From Lachnospiraceae bacterium (lineage in GTDB: Bacteria; Bacillota; Clostridia; Lachnospirales; Lachnospiraceae), in contig JALFLM010000200.1 of the NCBI GenBank assembly GCA_022774705.1, positions 1 through 61,017 on the forward strand: a stretch of DNA of 61,017 nt, written 5' to 3'. Below the pieces are notes generated by a model, which worked only from the letters and a program-made list of their open reading frames with translations, did no database searches and was not told where the DNA came from. This document shows, one piece after another, positions 24,764 through 33,321 of this stretch. The translations under genes were made by a program, and so were the position numbers. Each line of letters starts with the position of its first letter. Position 1 is the stretch's first letter.

Positions 24764-26527
24764 TTATAAATCCAGCAGTTTATCACCTTTGACCCGGTCA
24801 GCTTTCCATGGAATCAGTACAAAACAGCCATCTGTATGGGCACCGACCCGGTTGATCCATTCTGCTTCATGGCTCGCTTTTGCCTTAAGAAACGCATTGG
24901 AAGTACCAGTCTGATAAAAGGACTGATTGATCACCCACCAACCGGCAGTGATCTGTGCCCGTTTCAGGTCATCCTCCAGTCGCAGCGCTTCATAGACCGG
25001 GGTTGCTTCCGGAAGAGTCACAATGATGACTTCCGTTTCTTCACTTCTCGGGCGGGGAAGCAGTTTTTTCACCGATTCCGGTGTTTCGCCTTTTGTCCTC
25101 TGGATTTCCTTATCATAGCTTTCCGTGGATTCCAGAAGAAGCAGGGTGTGGCCGGTGGGGGCTGTGTCAATCACTACGATCTGATCATCCGCCTTTTCCA
25201 CGATTTCCGCAAAAGCACGGAATACGGCAATCTCCTGGGTGCAGGGAGAACGCAGATCTTCTTCGATATAGGCAATATCTTCTTCCTTCAGGCCATTTGC
25301 TCTTGCCCGGGAAAGCACTTCCTTCTGATGTTTCCGCAGTTCCTCGTGCTCATCGATCCGGCTCATGGTAATGTGCTCTGCCTGTTCCAGCACAAATTGC
25401 AGGTGGGCGGCCGGATCAGTGGTTGTCAGATGAACATTCCTGCCCTTCTGTGCCAGCCCCAAAGCAATCGCCGCGGCTACCGTCGTCTTTCCAACGCCGC
25501 CTTTTCCCATGGTAAAAATGACTTTTTTTCCATGGGCATCTATGGAATTTACAAGATCGTGCAGACCGGCAATCCGGTCAAACTGCAGTGTCTCTCCGGC
25601 AATTCTCTGCCGGTCATCCTTCAGCATGGCACGGACATTTTCCAGACCGGTGATATTGTAGGCACGGAGCGGAATATAGTAAACGGGCAGTTCTTTCAGA
25701 CCCTCCGGGAGTTCTTTCAGGGCATTGTACTGCTTCTGATACAGTTTCGTGGAAATCTCATCATCCCTGGATTCCAGTACGCCATTTACCACAAGGACCT
25801 GATTTCTCACACCCAGTTCAGCCAGTTCTACGGATGCACGCTGTGCCTCCTTCAAAGGCGATTCTTCTGGTCTTGTGACGAGAACCAGTGTGGTTTCCCC
25901 GCCATCCGTAAGAGTTTCCACTGCTTTCCGATACACGTCTTTTTTACTCTCCAGACCGGACAGCTGCCCCAGACAGGACGCCCCGTGGGTACTCTGACTG
26001 ATAAAATCACTCCATGCAGAAGGAAGCTGAAGCATCCGCAGCGTGTGGCCGGTGGGTGCAGTATCAAAAATAATATGATCGTACCGTTCCTGAATCTCCG
26101 TATCCGTAATAAAACCGGAAAATTCATTAAATGCGGCAATTTCCACCGTACAGGAACCGGATAACTGTTCTTCCATGTTTGCAATGACGGACTCCGGCAT
26201 AAAGCCACGGTAGGGAGCGATTACACTTTCCCGATACTCTGCAGCAGCCTGAAGCGGATCCAGATTGGCAACCGTCAGACCGGGAACTGAAGGAATTGGA
26301 ATTCCTTTATTATTCAGTTCCATATCAAAAACGTCCTGCAGGTTTGATGCCGGGTCAGTGCTGATCAGCAGAACCTTCTGACCCTGATCCGCCAGAAAAA
26401 CCGCCGTAGCACAGGCAGCAGAGGTTTTTCCTACGCCTCCCTTGCCCGTAAAGAACAAATATTTTGTATTTGTAACCAAAGACGGGCCAAAATGATTCAT
26501 CTCTACAATTTCATTGATGTCACTCAT
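24764..26527 (-). CDS. arsA: Arsenite efflux pump ATPase ArsA (two-domain)
   Basis: A 587-aa soluble ATPase that binds arsenite from ArsD and energises the efflux permease at the membrane. Two homologous halves each carry a P-loop: FFTGKGGVGKTS near residue 28 and FTMGKGGVGKTT near residue 335. Each also has the signal-transduction DTAPTGHT motif (IIFDTAPTGHTLRML and VVIDTAPTGHTLLLL). Cysteines suited to arsenite binding follow in both halves (SGSCTVEIAAF and SPCTQEIAVF). The start at 26527 is set by AAGGAG; the longer frame would run into the end of arsD, which stops 26 bp upstream. Confidence 0.95.
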   Translation of the reverse strand: MSDINEIVEMNHFGPSLVTNTKYLFFTGKGGVGKTSAACATAVFLADQGQKVLLISTDPASNLQDVFDMELNNKGIPIPSVPGLTVANLDPLQAAAEYRESVIAPYRGFMPESVIANMEEQLSGSCTVEIAAFNEFSGFITDTEIQERYDHIIFDTAPTGHTLRMLQLPSAWSDFISQSTHGASCLGQLSGLESKKDVYRKAVETLTDGGETTLVLVTRPEESPLKEAQRASVELAELGVRNQVLVVNGVLESRDDEISTKLYQKQYNALKELPEGLKELPVYYIPLRAYNITGLENVRAMLKDDRQRIAGETLQFDRIAGLHDLVNSIDAHGKKVIFTMGKGGVGKTTVAAAIALGLAQKGRNVHLTTTDPAAHLQFVLEQAEHITMSRIDEHEELRKHQKEVLSRARANGLKEEDIAYIEEDLRSPCTQEIAVFRAFAEIVEKADDQIVVIDTAPTGHTLLLLESTESYDKEIQRTKGETPESVKKLLPRPRSEETEVIIVTLPEATPVYEALRLEDDLKRAQITAGWWVINQSFYQTGTSNAFLKAKASHEAEWINRVGAHTDGCFVLIPWKADRVKGDKLLDL

Positions 26528-26553
26528 AGCAGACTCCTTATAATCCGGGCAGA

Positions 26554-26979
26554 CTAGCAGCAGGAATTTCCTGAGCAGCAGCAACTGCCTTTAGCAGGCT
26601 TTTCTTCCACAGTTTCACAGCAGGTTTCTGTTTCTTTGCCACAGCAGCAGGCAGGCTGTACTCCCAGTAGTTCGGGATTCAGATCCAGCCAGTAAGTAAT
26701 TTCTTCATTGGTCGGATAACGTCCTGCAAGTACAATTACATCATCCACCAGTATCACAGGCAGTTTATCGGGACCAAACTGATTCAGAAATTCACAGACG
26801 GCCCGGTTTTCCACGAATGCCCTGGGGCTGCTGGTCAGATTATACCGGTGTACTTTGATTCCGTTCTGATCCAGCGTGTTCAGAACCGTTGATATACGCA
26901 GAAGCTCCGGATCCACACTCACGCCGCAAAGACCTGTAGGACAGCACATGGCCGGTTCAAAAATTTTCATTTTCTTCAT
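26554..26979 (-). CDS. arsD: Arsenite metallochaperone ArsD
   Basis: A 141-aa protein that collects cytosolic arsenite and hands it to ArsA. With the ATG at 26979 the metal-binding cysteines fall at C12, C13 and C18 (AMCCPTGLC), the same numbers as in E. coli ArsD. A thioredoxin-like fold follows (DKLPVILVDDVIVLAGRYPTNEEI). The tail is unusually Cys-rich, with paired cysteines PACCCG, ETCCET, KGSCCCSG and NSCC, more than in short ArsD proteins, which may raise its metal capacity. The upstream TTG at 26985 is less likely, since AGGAGG is 9 nt before the ATG. Confidence 0.94.
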   Translation of the reverse strand: MKKMKIFEPAMCCPTGLCGVSVDPELLRISTVLNTLDQNGIKVHRYNLTSSPRAFVENRAVCEFLNQFGPDKLPVILVDDVIVLAGRYPTNEEITYWLDLNPELLGVQPACCCGKETETCCETVEEKPAKGSCCCSGNSCC

Positions 26980-27009
26980 TGTCAAAATCCTCCTTGATTT
27001 AATTATTGA

Positions 27010-27073
27010 AATATTTCTATTTATTTATTATATGAAAACCGATGACGGTCGGTTCCTTCTCCGGCATCGGTTT
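27010..27073 (-). promoter_or_regulatory. arsR-arsD spacer with hairpin and operator-like palindrome
   Basis: AAACCGATG (27036-27044) pairs perfectly with CATCGGTTT (27065-27073), with a shorter alternative partner at 27049-27054. This is a possible attenuator or partial terminator after arsR. Downstream, GAAATATTTC (27010-27019) is a perfect palindrome next to AAATAG, echoing the operator region upstream of arsR. No convincing second -35 was found. Confidence 0.4.
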
Positions 27074-27092
27074 CTGTTCGTTTACAGTGTTT

Positions 27093-27434
27093 TTAATCGC
27101 AATTGTTGCAGCTATAATCGTTATTCCTGTGGCAGATACAATCTGCTTTATCAGCAAAAATCAACCCCAACGTCTGATGAAAAGCATTCAGATATTCTTT
27201 ATTGAGGGAATAGAAAATGTTTTTTCCTTCCCGGCGGTCCGTAACCACTTTCGCCTCAATCAACACCTTCATATCATGGGATAAAGTCGGCTGAGTGATG
27301 TGAAACTCCTCCAAGATCTTGCAGGCACACAATTCCCCACAGGAAAGCATATCAACGATTTTCAAACGTTTCGGATCAGAAATCGCTTTCAGGATTTTAC
27401 TGACCTCCTTATACTTTTGCTCCAGACCACTCAC
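27093..27434 (-). CDS. arsR: ArsR-family arsenite-responsive repressor
   Basis: A 113-aa winged-helix repressor of the ArsR/SmtB family. The metal site lies in the recognition-helix region SCGELCACKILEEF, with C32, C36 and C38, the ELCxC type found in arsenite-sensing ArsR. The DNA-reading helix follows (ITQPTLSHDMKVLIEAKVV), then the wing DRREGKNIFYSL. The C-terminus has four more cysteines (DCICHRNNDYSCNNCD). Without arsenite it should bind the inverted repeat at 27445-27462 and shut off its own operon. It is the first gene of arsR-arsD-arsA-acr3. Confidence 0.94.
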   Translation of the reverse strand: MSGLEQKYKEVSKILKAISDPKRLKIVDMLSCGELCACKILEEFHITQPTLSHDMKVLIEAKVVTDRREGKNIFYSLNKEYLNAFHQTLGLIFADKADCICHRNNDYSCNNCD

Positions 27435-27445
27435 CTCTTTTATAT

Positions 27446-27495
27446 ATAGATTTTTTTCTATTTATTATTATATGCACCACTGCCTCACTTGTCAA
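27446..27495 (-). promoter_or_regulatory. Consensus promoter and operator of the ars operon
   Basis: On the minus strand TTGACA (27490-27495), a 17-bp spacer and TATAAT (27467-27472) form a perfect consensus promoter. Just downstream, ATAGA-N6-TCTAT (27446-27461) is an inverted repeat suited to ArsR. So strong a promoter needs tight repression, which fits. Confidence 0.85.
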
Positions 27496-27518
27496 TATCA
27501 AATTTGTCAATATCAAAT
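27489..27518. repeat. 15-bp tandem duplication containing the ars -35 hexamer
   Basis: TTGTCAATATCAAAT occurs at 27489-27503 and again at 27504-27518. On the minus strand each unit contains TTGACA, so a second -35 copy sits 15 bp upstream of the working one. Confidence 0.9.
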
Positions 27519-27852
27519 CGAACAGGAAAGCAGATATATATTTAAATCAATCTCACCTGTTGTTTCACCAAGCGTAACCAAATCAGACGCAAGGCGATAT
27601 GCTTTAATGAATGCAGTGATAATAACCTCGTCTTATTCTTTCAATTGCTTCTCTGGAGGCAAAAAAATAAGCGTACCACTGTTTCCAATGATACGCTTAT
27701 CCATATTAAACTAACTCAATTATCAATTCAGATCGATAAGCACTGTTGCAGTGATATCTTTCCATTGATTTTTCCTTAAATATTGCCCATTTGCCTTGCG
27801 GTATACTTCAGCATGTGCAAAACCAAGTGGCAAGTCTATCGAAAGAGAACTC
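27519..27852. other. Gene-free stretch with decayed sequence upstream of the ars operon
   Basis: No intact gene. A hairpin pairs ATAAGCGTA (about 27668-27676) with TACGCTTAT (about 27692-27700), terminator-like on the minus strand. Short open stretches exist on the minus strand (for example AFIKAYRLASDLVTLGETTG, and a piece ending NQWKDITATVLIDLN at 27723), but I could not tie them to a family. They are probably remnants of lost genes. Confidence 0.4.
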
Positions 27853-30477
27853 CTACTTACTTGCGATAGCTGCCTGTGCTGCTGCCAGACGTGCGATCGG
27901 TACACGGAAAGGTGAGCAGGATACATAGTCAAGGCCAATCTTATGGCAGAATTCTACAGATGAAGGATCGCCGCCGTGCTCGCCGCAGATACCGATGTGC
28001 AGGCTGGGATTAACGGGTTTGCCTAACTTGATACACATATCCATTAACTTGCCCACGCCGGTCTGGTCCAGTTTTGCGAAAGGATCGTTCTCGTAGATCT
28101 TAGCATCGTAGTATGCATCCAGGAACTTGCCTGCATCGTCACGGGAGAAACCGAATGTCATCTGAGTCAGGTCGTTTGTACCGAAGCAGAAGAAGTCAGC
28201 TTCCTTAGCGATTTCATCAGCTGTCAGAGCAGCTCTGGGGATTTCGATCATGGTACCAACTTCGTATTCAAGATCGATGCCGGATGCTGCGATTTCAGCG
28301 TCTGCTGTTTCAACTACGAATTTCTTAACGTATTTCAGCTCTTTTACTTCGCCTACCAGAGGAATCATGATTTCAGGCTTGATGTTCCAGTCGGGATGAG
28401 CTTTCTTAACGTTCAGAGCTGCGCGGATAACAGCCTTTGTCTGCATCTTAGCGATTTCAGGATATGTAACGGTAAGACGGCATCCACGATGACCCATCAT
28501 GGGGTTGAATTCATGCAGAGAGTCGATGATTGCTTTGATAGCTTCAACCGTCTTGCCCTGAGCATCTGCCAGTTTCTTGATATCTTCTTCTTCTGTAGGA
28601 ACGAATTCATGCAGAGGCGGATCCAGGAAACGGATGGTAACCGGGTTGCCTTCCAGTGCTTCGTATAATTTTTCAAAGTCGCCCTGCTGGTAAGGAAGGA
28701 TCTTCTCCAGTGCAGCTTCTCTTTCTTCTACAGTATCAGCACAGATCATCTCACGGAATGCTGCGATTCTGTCTTCTTCGAAGAACATATGCTCTGTACG
28801 GCAGAGACCGATACCTTCAGCACCCAATTCTACAGCCTTCTTAGCATCTGCAGGAGTATCTGCATTGGTACGAACCTTTAATGTTCTGTATTTATCAGCC
28901 CATGCCATGATTCTTCCGAATTCACCGGCGATGGTAGCGTCAACAGTAGGAATAATTCCATCGTAGATGTTACCTGTTGTACCATCGATGGAGATGGGAT
29001 CTCCTTCATGGAATTCTTTTCCTGCTAATGTAAATTTCTTGTTTGCTTCATCCATTGTGATGTCGCCGCATCCGGATACACAGCAGGTACCCATACCACG
29101 GGCAACTACGGCTGCGTGTGATGTCATACCACCGCGAACGGTCAGGATACCCTGAGCAGACTTCATACCTGTGATGTCTTCAGGAGAGGTTTCAAGACGA
29201 ACCAGAACAACCTTTTCGCCTCTTGCAGCCCATTCTACAGCATCGTCAGCTGTGAATACGACTTTACCGCATGCAGCACCGGGTGATGCGCCAAGACCTT
29301 TACCCATGGGGGTAGCAGCCTTTAATGCAGCAGCGTCGAACTGAGGATGCAGCAGTGTATCAAGGTTACGAGGGTCGATCATAGCTACAGCTTCTTCTTC
29401 TGTTCTCATGCCTTCATCAACCAAGTCGCAAGCGATCTTCAGAGCAGCCTGAGCGGTTCTCTTACCGTTACGTGTCTGCAGCATGAACAGCTTTCTGTCC
29501 TGAATGGTAAACTCCATATCCTGCATATCTCTGTAGTGATTTTCCAGAGTTGAGCAAACCTTTGTAAACTGTTCGTAAACTTCAGGCATAACGTCTGCCA
29601 GTGCGGAGATGGGCTGAGGTGTACGAACACCTGCAACTACGTCTTCACCCTGAGCGTTCATCAGGAATTCGCCCATCAGTTTCTTTTCGCCTGTAGCGGG
29701 GTCACGGGTAAATGCAACACCGGTACCGGATTCATCTGACCAGTTACCGAATGCCATCTCCTGTACGTTAACAGCGGTTCCCCATGAATAAGGGATATCG
29801 TTGTCACGACGGTATACATTGGCACGAGGGTTGTCCCATGAACGGAATACGGCTTTGATAGCGCCCATCAGCTGTTCCTTCGGATCATCGGGGAAGTCTG
29901 CGCCGATTTTTTCCTTGTATTCAGCCTTGAACTGATTAGCCAGTTCCTTCAGGTCAGCTGCTGTCAGATCAACGTCCTGTGTAACGCCTCTGTCGGCTTT
30001 CATCTTATCGATTAATTCTTCGAAATATTTCTTACCAACTTCCATAACTACGTCAGAATACATCTGGATGAATCTTCTGTAGCAGTCACGAGCCCATCTT
30101 TCGTTGCCTGTCTTCTTTGCAACTACTTCCACAACTTCTTCATTAAGACCAAGGTTCAGGATGGTATCCATCATACCGGGCATGGAAGCTCTTGCACCGG
30201 AACGAACAGAAACAAGCAGGGGATTCTCAAGATCGCCGAATTTCTTGCCTGTAACTTCTTCCATCTTAACGATTGCGTCCATGATCTGTTCCATGATCTC
30301 ATCGTTGATCTTTCTGCCATCTTCGTAGTACTGTGTGCAGGCTTCTGGTGTGATTGTGAAGCCCTGAGGTACAGGAAGACCCAAGTTTGTCATTTCAGCA
30401 AGGTTTGCACCTTTGCCGCCCAGAAGGTTTCTCATATTTGCATTACCTTCTGTGAACATATAAACCCATTTTGCCAT
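27853..30477 (-). CDS. ppdK: Pyruvate, phosphate dikinase
   Basis: An 874-aa enzyme of full family length that interconverts pyruvate, ATP and phosphate with phosphoenolpyruvate, AMP and pyrophosphate. In clostridia it often runs glycolytically. The N-terminal nucleotide domain starts KWVYMFTEGNANMRNLLGGKGANLAEM. The central phosphohistidine is in GGMTSHAAVVARGMG, and the C-terminal PEP/pyruvate barrel ends with the catalytic Cys in GICGEHGGDPSSVEF. A regulatory-type TSH sequence precedes the His. AAGGAGG lies just upstream of the ATG. Codon choice is strongly biased (few rare codons), as expected for a highly expressed enzyme. It has its own structured leader. Confidence 0.97.
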   Translation of the reverse strand: MAKWVYMFTEGNANMRNLLGGKGANLAEMTNLGLPVPQGFTITPEACTQYYEDGRKINDEIMEQIMDAIVKMEEVTGKKFGDLENPLLVSVRSGARASMPGMMDTILNLGLNEEVVEVVAKKTGNERWARDCYRRFIQMYSDVVMEVGKKYFEELIDKMKADRGVTQDVDLTAADLKELANQFKAEYKEKIGADFPDDPKEQLMGAIKAVFRSWDNPRANVYRRDNDIPYSWGTAVNVQEMAFGNWSDESGTGVAFTRDPATGEKKLMGEFLMNAQGEDVVAGVRTPQPISALADVMPEVYEQFTKVCSTLENHYRDMQDMEFTIQDRKLFMLQTRNGKRTAQAALKIACDLVDEGMRTEEEAVAMIDPRNLDTLLHPQFDAAALKAATPMGKGLGASPGAACGKVVFTADDAVEWAARGEKVVLVRLETSPEDITGMKSAQGILTVRGGMTSHAAVVARGMGTCCVSGCGDITMDEANKKFTLAGKEFHEGDPISIDGTTGNIYDGIIPTVDATIAGEFGRIMAWADKYRTLKVRTNADTPADAKKAVELGAEGIGLCRTEHMFFEEDRIAAFREMICADTVEEREAALEKILPYQQGDFEKLYEALEGNPVTIRFLDPPLHEFVPTEEEDIKKLADAQGKTVEAIKAIIDSLHEFNPMMGHRGCRLTVTYPEIAKMQTKAVIRAALNVKKAHPDWNIKPEIMIPLVGEVKELKYVKKFVVETADAEIAASGIDLEYEVGTMIEIPRAALTADEIAKEADFFCFGTNDLTQMTFGFSRDDAGKFLDAYYDAKIYENDPFAKLDQTGVGKLMDMCIKLGKPVNPSLHIGICGEHGGDPSSVEFCHKIGLDYVSCSPFRVPIARLAAAQAAIASK

Positions 30478-30530
30478 TTTGTGATGACCTCCTTAATATA
30501 GTCAGGAACTTTACCATATACCGAAAACAG

Positions 30531-30626
30531 CTGCCGGTAAACGGCAGTCAGCAGAATTGTTTCCTGCGGCCGGGAATCAGCCGCTGCGGTAAAGTTTAAC
30601 TTCTTACTAATAGAATTACCCGCAGC
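30531..30626 (-). promoter_or_regulatory. Structured 5' leader of ppdK
   Basis: CTGCCG/CGGCAG (30531-30536/30542-30547), GCGGC/GCCGC (30566-30570/30580-30584) and GCTGCGGTAA/TTACCCGCAGC (30583-30592/30616-30626) form consecutive hairpins. TTTACCG-like motifs recur in three places. I recognise no known riboswitch class. Confidence 0.4.
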
Positions 30627-30777
30627 GCAAAAGGCGCATGGTAATCCTGTATAATATTAAACGCATAAAGCGCTCATGATTATCCATTATAACACTACTT
30701 TGGATTTTGGGAAGCACCTTTTTTGATTTTTGTGAATTTTTTTTTTCACATAAGACAATATTCCCGAAATATATTTA

Positions 30778-30820
30778 CCAAAAAAGAGATATCTGTGTAG
30801 GTTCTCACAAATATCTCTTT
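30778..30820 (-). terminator. Rho-independent terminator of the cyclophilin gene
   Basis: Arms 30783-30797 and 30806-30820 pair over 15 bp with one wobble, loop of 8. On the minus strand the stem is followed by TTTTTTGG. Confidence 0.85.
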
Positions 30821-30943
30821 CCTGTACATCTTTCTAAAAAAGTGTTTTTTCTTTCCAATTTTACAAAATGACGAAATTGGAAATTTTGCTCTTTTCAGAC
30901 GTATTTTTCCATAGGATTTTCCACCGGTTTTACAGGTCTGTTA

Positions 30944-31465
30944 TCAGCACTTTTCCGGTTCGGGGTAATCAACACCGAAGGTCTCCACGGTAACTTTTTT
31001 CATAACCTGGGGCTCCAGAGGCTTGTCAGACCAGTCTGTGGCAACCTTCGCGATGCTGTTTACCACATCCTGTCCCCCGATCAGCTTGCCAAAGCCTGCA
31101 TAGGCTCCGTCCAGATGAGGTGCAGCTGCATGCATGATAAAGAACTGGGAGCCTGCACTGTTGGGCATCATGGTTCTTGCCATGGACAGAACGCCTTCGG
31201 TATGCTTCAGGCCGTTCACGAAACCGTTCTGTGAAAATTCACCTCTGATGCTGTATCCGGGGCCGCCCATGCCGGTTCCATCGGGACATCCGCCCTGAAT
31301 CATGAAGCCCGGGATCACACGGTGAAAAGTCAGACCGTCGTAATAACCTTTTTTCACCAGACTGATAAAATTGTTGACTGTATTCGGCGCGATCTCCGGA
31401 TACAGTTCTGCTTTCATAATACTTCCATCTGCCATTTCGAATGTAACAACAGGATTCTGTGCCAT
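30944..31465 (-). CDS. Cyclophilin-type peptidyl-prolyl cis-trans isomerase
   Basis: A 173-aa cytoplasmic cyclophilin (no signal peptide) that speeds proline isomerisation during folding. The active-site core is clear: LTFHRVIPGFMIQGGCPDGTGMGGPGY with the catalytic Arg, GVLSMARTMMPNSAGSQFFIMHAAAPHLDGAYAGFGKLIGG, and the final strand. The start at 31465 (MAQNPVVTFEM) follows AAAAGGAG; the track of in-frame codons up to 31504 has no ribosome site. It appears to be a single-gene transcript ended by the terminator at 30778. Confidence 0.95.
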   Translation of the reverse strand: MAQNPVVTFEMADGSIMKAELYPEIAPNTVNNFISLVKKGYYDGLTFHRVIPGFMIQGGCPDGTGMGGPGYSIRGEFSQNGFVNGLKHTEGVLSMARTMMPNSAGSQFFIMHAAAPHLDGAYAGFGKLIGGQDVVNSIAKVATDWSDKPLEPQVMKKVTVETFGVDYPEPEKC

Positions 31466-31943
31466 ACTATAATAATCTCCTTTTTTATTAGAATAAACTA
31501 CCACTGTATTTTAGCAGATATCAGGGATAAAGTCTATCGTTGTTTCATGGGGCGGATATAGGAAGAAGTATGAGGCTCCATGAACGACAGGTCCTGTACG
31601 GAGACGCGCTTTCGCTCTGTGACAAACGCAGCGGTACTAAGATTTTTCGGCGCTGCCGCTTGAAAAATCAAGTGCCGGCGTTTGTCAACGGTCTCCTTTA
31701 CAGGACCTGTCGTTCATTCCGCCGCCATGTTTTTTCTCTGATCCGCAATATGAATACAACGATGGATGGGAGGGGAACGTCTGGTTTGTTGGCGTGGGGA
31801 GAATTGTGTGATATACTTCTTGTATGATTTTCAGTGGGGTATTTATGTATCTGCTGTGTTATGTATCTACTGTATGATGCAGGGCAGTTCGGGTATGGGC
31901 TGATCTGTTCTGCTGTTTATTTCATTCAGAAAGGATTTTTATT
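31466..31943. other. Intergenic region between cyclophilin and CYTH genes, with nested hairpin
   Basis: The stretch is dominated by hairpin element A (31580-31717). The remainder has a short direct repeat, TTATGTATCT-RCTGT, twice near 31846-31875, upstream of the CYTH gene. Open frames that cross the hairpin (such as 31540-31827) are by-products of its GC-rich stem. Confidence 0.6.
31580..31717. repeat. Nested hairpin element, copy A
   Basis: Outer arms 31580-31597 (ATGAACGACAGGTCCTGT) and 31700-31717 are perfectly complementary over 18 bp. Inside are GGAGAC/GTCTCC (31600-31605/31691-31696), GACAAACGC/GCGTTTGTC (31621-31629/31678-31686) and a CTTGA-AAAA-TCAAG tip. The core of about 100 bp is closely related to copy B at 51142-51291, in opposite orientation, while the outer arms are unrelated. 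Confidence 0.9.
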
Positions 31944-32393
31944 ATGGAGATTGAACGTAAATTTCTGATTTCCAAGCCGCCTATGGCTCTGGAGTGTTAC
32001 AGTTTTCACAGGATTGAGCAGGGGTATTTATGTACGCAGCCTGTAGTGCGGGTGCGCAGGCAGGATGATTGTTTTTATCTGACTTACAAGGGCGGCGGCA
32101 TGATGGTACGTGAGGAGTATAATCTGCCTTTGACTGAGGAGGCTTATCAGCACCTGCTGCCCAAGTCGGATGGCAATATTATTACGAAAACACGCTATCT
32201 GATTCCTCTTGATGGCGGTCTGACCTGTGAACTGGACGTGTTTGAGGGTGCTTTTGACGGGCTGATTCTGGCGGAAGTGGAGTTCCCCGATGAACAGTCT
32301 GCCGGGAATTTTGTCCCGCCGGAGTGGTTCATCAGGGAAGTGACCAATGATCCCAGATATCACAACAGCTATATGAGCAGTCTGAAATTATAG
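31944..32393 (+). CDS. CYTH domain protein
   Basis: A 149-aa single CYTH (CyaB/thiamine triphosphatase) domain, the triphosphate tunnel fold. The signature ExExK is MEIERKF at the very N-terminus, and tunnel charges continue in VRVRRQDDCFYLTYKG, TKTRYLIP and CELDVFEGAFDGLILAEVEF. Bacterial members hydrolyse inorganic triphosphate or thiamine triphosphate; the substrate is not evident here. GAAAGGA precedes the ATG. It is one of the few plus-strand genes and stands alone. Confidence 0.88.
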   Translation: MEIERKFLISKPPMALECYSFHRIEQGYLCTQPVVRVRRQDDCFYLTYKGGGMMVREEYNLPLTEEAYQHLLPKSDGNIITKTRYLIPLDGGLTCELDVFEGAFDGLILAEVEFPDEQSAGNFVPPEWFIREVTNDPRYHNSYMSSLKL

Positions 32394-32450
32394 CAGGACA
32401 TGAAATCTCTGCAGCAGCTCAGTTTCTGCCGGGCTGCTGTATCAGCCGAA

Positions 32451-33233
32451 TTAATTCAGATAATCCAGGGGATCTACAGGCGTTCCGTCTTCCGTGAGCT
32501 CCAGATAAAGGTTATCACCTTCCACACTGTAGCATTTGGTGGGTGCGGCAACATAAGCCAGCAGATCTCCTTCTTTTACCTGATCTCCTTCCGATACTTC
32601 AATATCTTTCAGCTGCCCCAGTTTTACCTGATAGCCGTCTCCGATATCAAGAACCAGATAATTTCCGATCTGTTCATCCATGCCGATGGAGAGGACGATT
32701 CCCTCCGCAGGCGCACAGACCGGCGTTCCCTGTTCTGCCTGGATGACCATGGCCTGACTGCATTTGTACTGATTCAAAGTAGGAAAATAAATCGTGTTGT
32801 CCATGTTGAACTCCAGAAGTACTTCGCCCTGTACGGGCCATTCAAGTTCATTTTCGGTCAGAAAATGAAGGTTGTCCGCGTTAATGGCAGCAGATACCGG
32901 AGCTGTATTGTCCTTACTTTCGGTTTTGCTGTCTCCGTCCTTTCCGTCTGCACCTTCCTCATCCGATCCTGCTTTTGCATCAGCCTGAATCTGATCTGAC
33001 CTTTCCTCTTCACCGCCGCCGGTATTTTCCCCGGCATCTGCGCCTGCTTCTCCCAGTGCCTGCAGGTGATCCTGCTCATCCGCAGCAGCCTGCTGCGTTT
33101 CCCCTTTTATGTCCTTTCCCTGTCTGCTGTTTTTATAAACAGTCCCCGAAACGGCGCCGGCCATCAGACATACGAGCAGAATCCATGCAGTTCTTCTGGA
33201 TCTCATAACCTTTTTCCAGTTGCGTTTCAACAT
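32451..33233 (-). CDS. SpoIIQ-like M23-fold protein without catalytic residues
   Basis: A 260-aa protein with one N-terminal membrane anchor (about 15-33, RTAWILLVCLMAGAVSGTVY), a long acidic linker and a C-terminal M23/LytM-type domain (about 145-260). The zinc ligands are missing: there is no HxxxD near NQYKCSQAM, AHL is replaced by GQL, and HLH is replaced by NLYLEL. In sporulating Firmicutes, SpoIIQ in the forespore membrane binds SpoIIIAH and need not cut peptidoglycan. The gene follows the spoIID-like gene by about 90 bp, the classical clostridial order, which supports this role. Confidence 0.82.
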   Translation of the reverse strand: MLKRNWKKVMRSRRTAWILLVCLMAGAVSGTVYKNSRQGKDIKGETQQAAADEQDHLQALGEAGADAGENTGGGEEERSDQIQADAKAGSDEEGADGKDGDSKTESKDNTAPVSAAINADNLHFLTENELEWPVQGEVLLEFNMDNTIYFPTLNQYKCSQAMVIQAEQGTPVCAPAEGIVLSIGMDEQIGNYLVLDIGDGYQVKLGQLKDIEVSEGDQVKEGDLLAYVAAPTKCYSVEGDNLYLELTEDGTPVDPLDYLN

Positions 33234-33321
33234 TATTCACCTCTGTTTCTTAGAATAAGCCTTCCCGGTCCGCAATAATCTGTCATGAACATGAATTATC
33301 ATGAACCGGGCCCTGCTTCTT

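Larger units (their letters stand above)
30478..30943. other. ppdK leader region and cyclophilin terminator
   Basis: No gene. Next to ppdK is a run of hairpins (30531-30547, 30566-30584, 30583-30626) that would fall in the ppdK 5' leader. Further up are A/T-rich sequence and the terminator at 30778-30820, which ends the upstream cyclophilin gene. The 30821-30943 part shows nothing recognisable. Confidence 0.6.

Noticed and set aside
24836-26164. 442-codon plus-strand frame opposite arsA
   Set aside because: Antisense shadow; ArsA motifs on the other strand are intact and explain the region.
27723-27938. 71-codon minus-strand frame overlapping the end of ppdK
   Set aside because: It shares DNA with the conserved ppdK C-terminus in another frame and has no clear start signal. 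Its tail may be a gene remnant, but this cannot be supported.
31540-31827. 95-codon frame across hairpin A, and the 106-codon frame across hairpin B (50975-51295)
   Set aside because: Both come from the same GC-rich hairpin core, which explains their similar peptide pieces (for example GDALSLCDKRSGTK). No ribosome site or conservation outside the core supports a protein.
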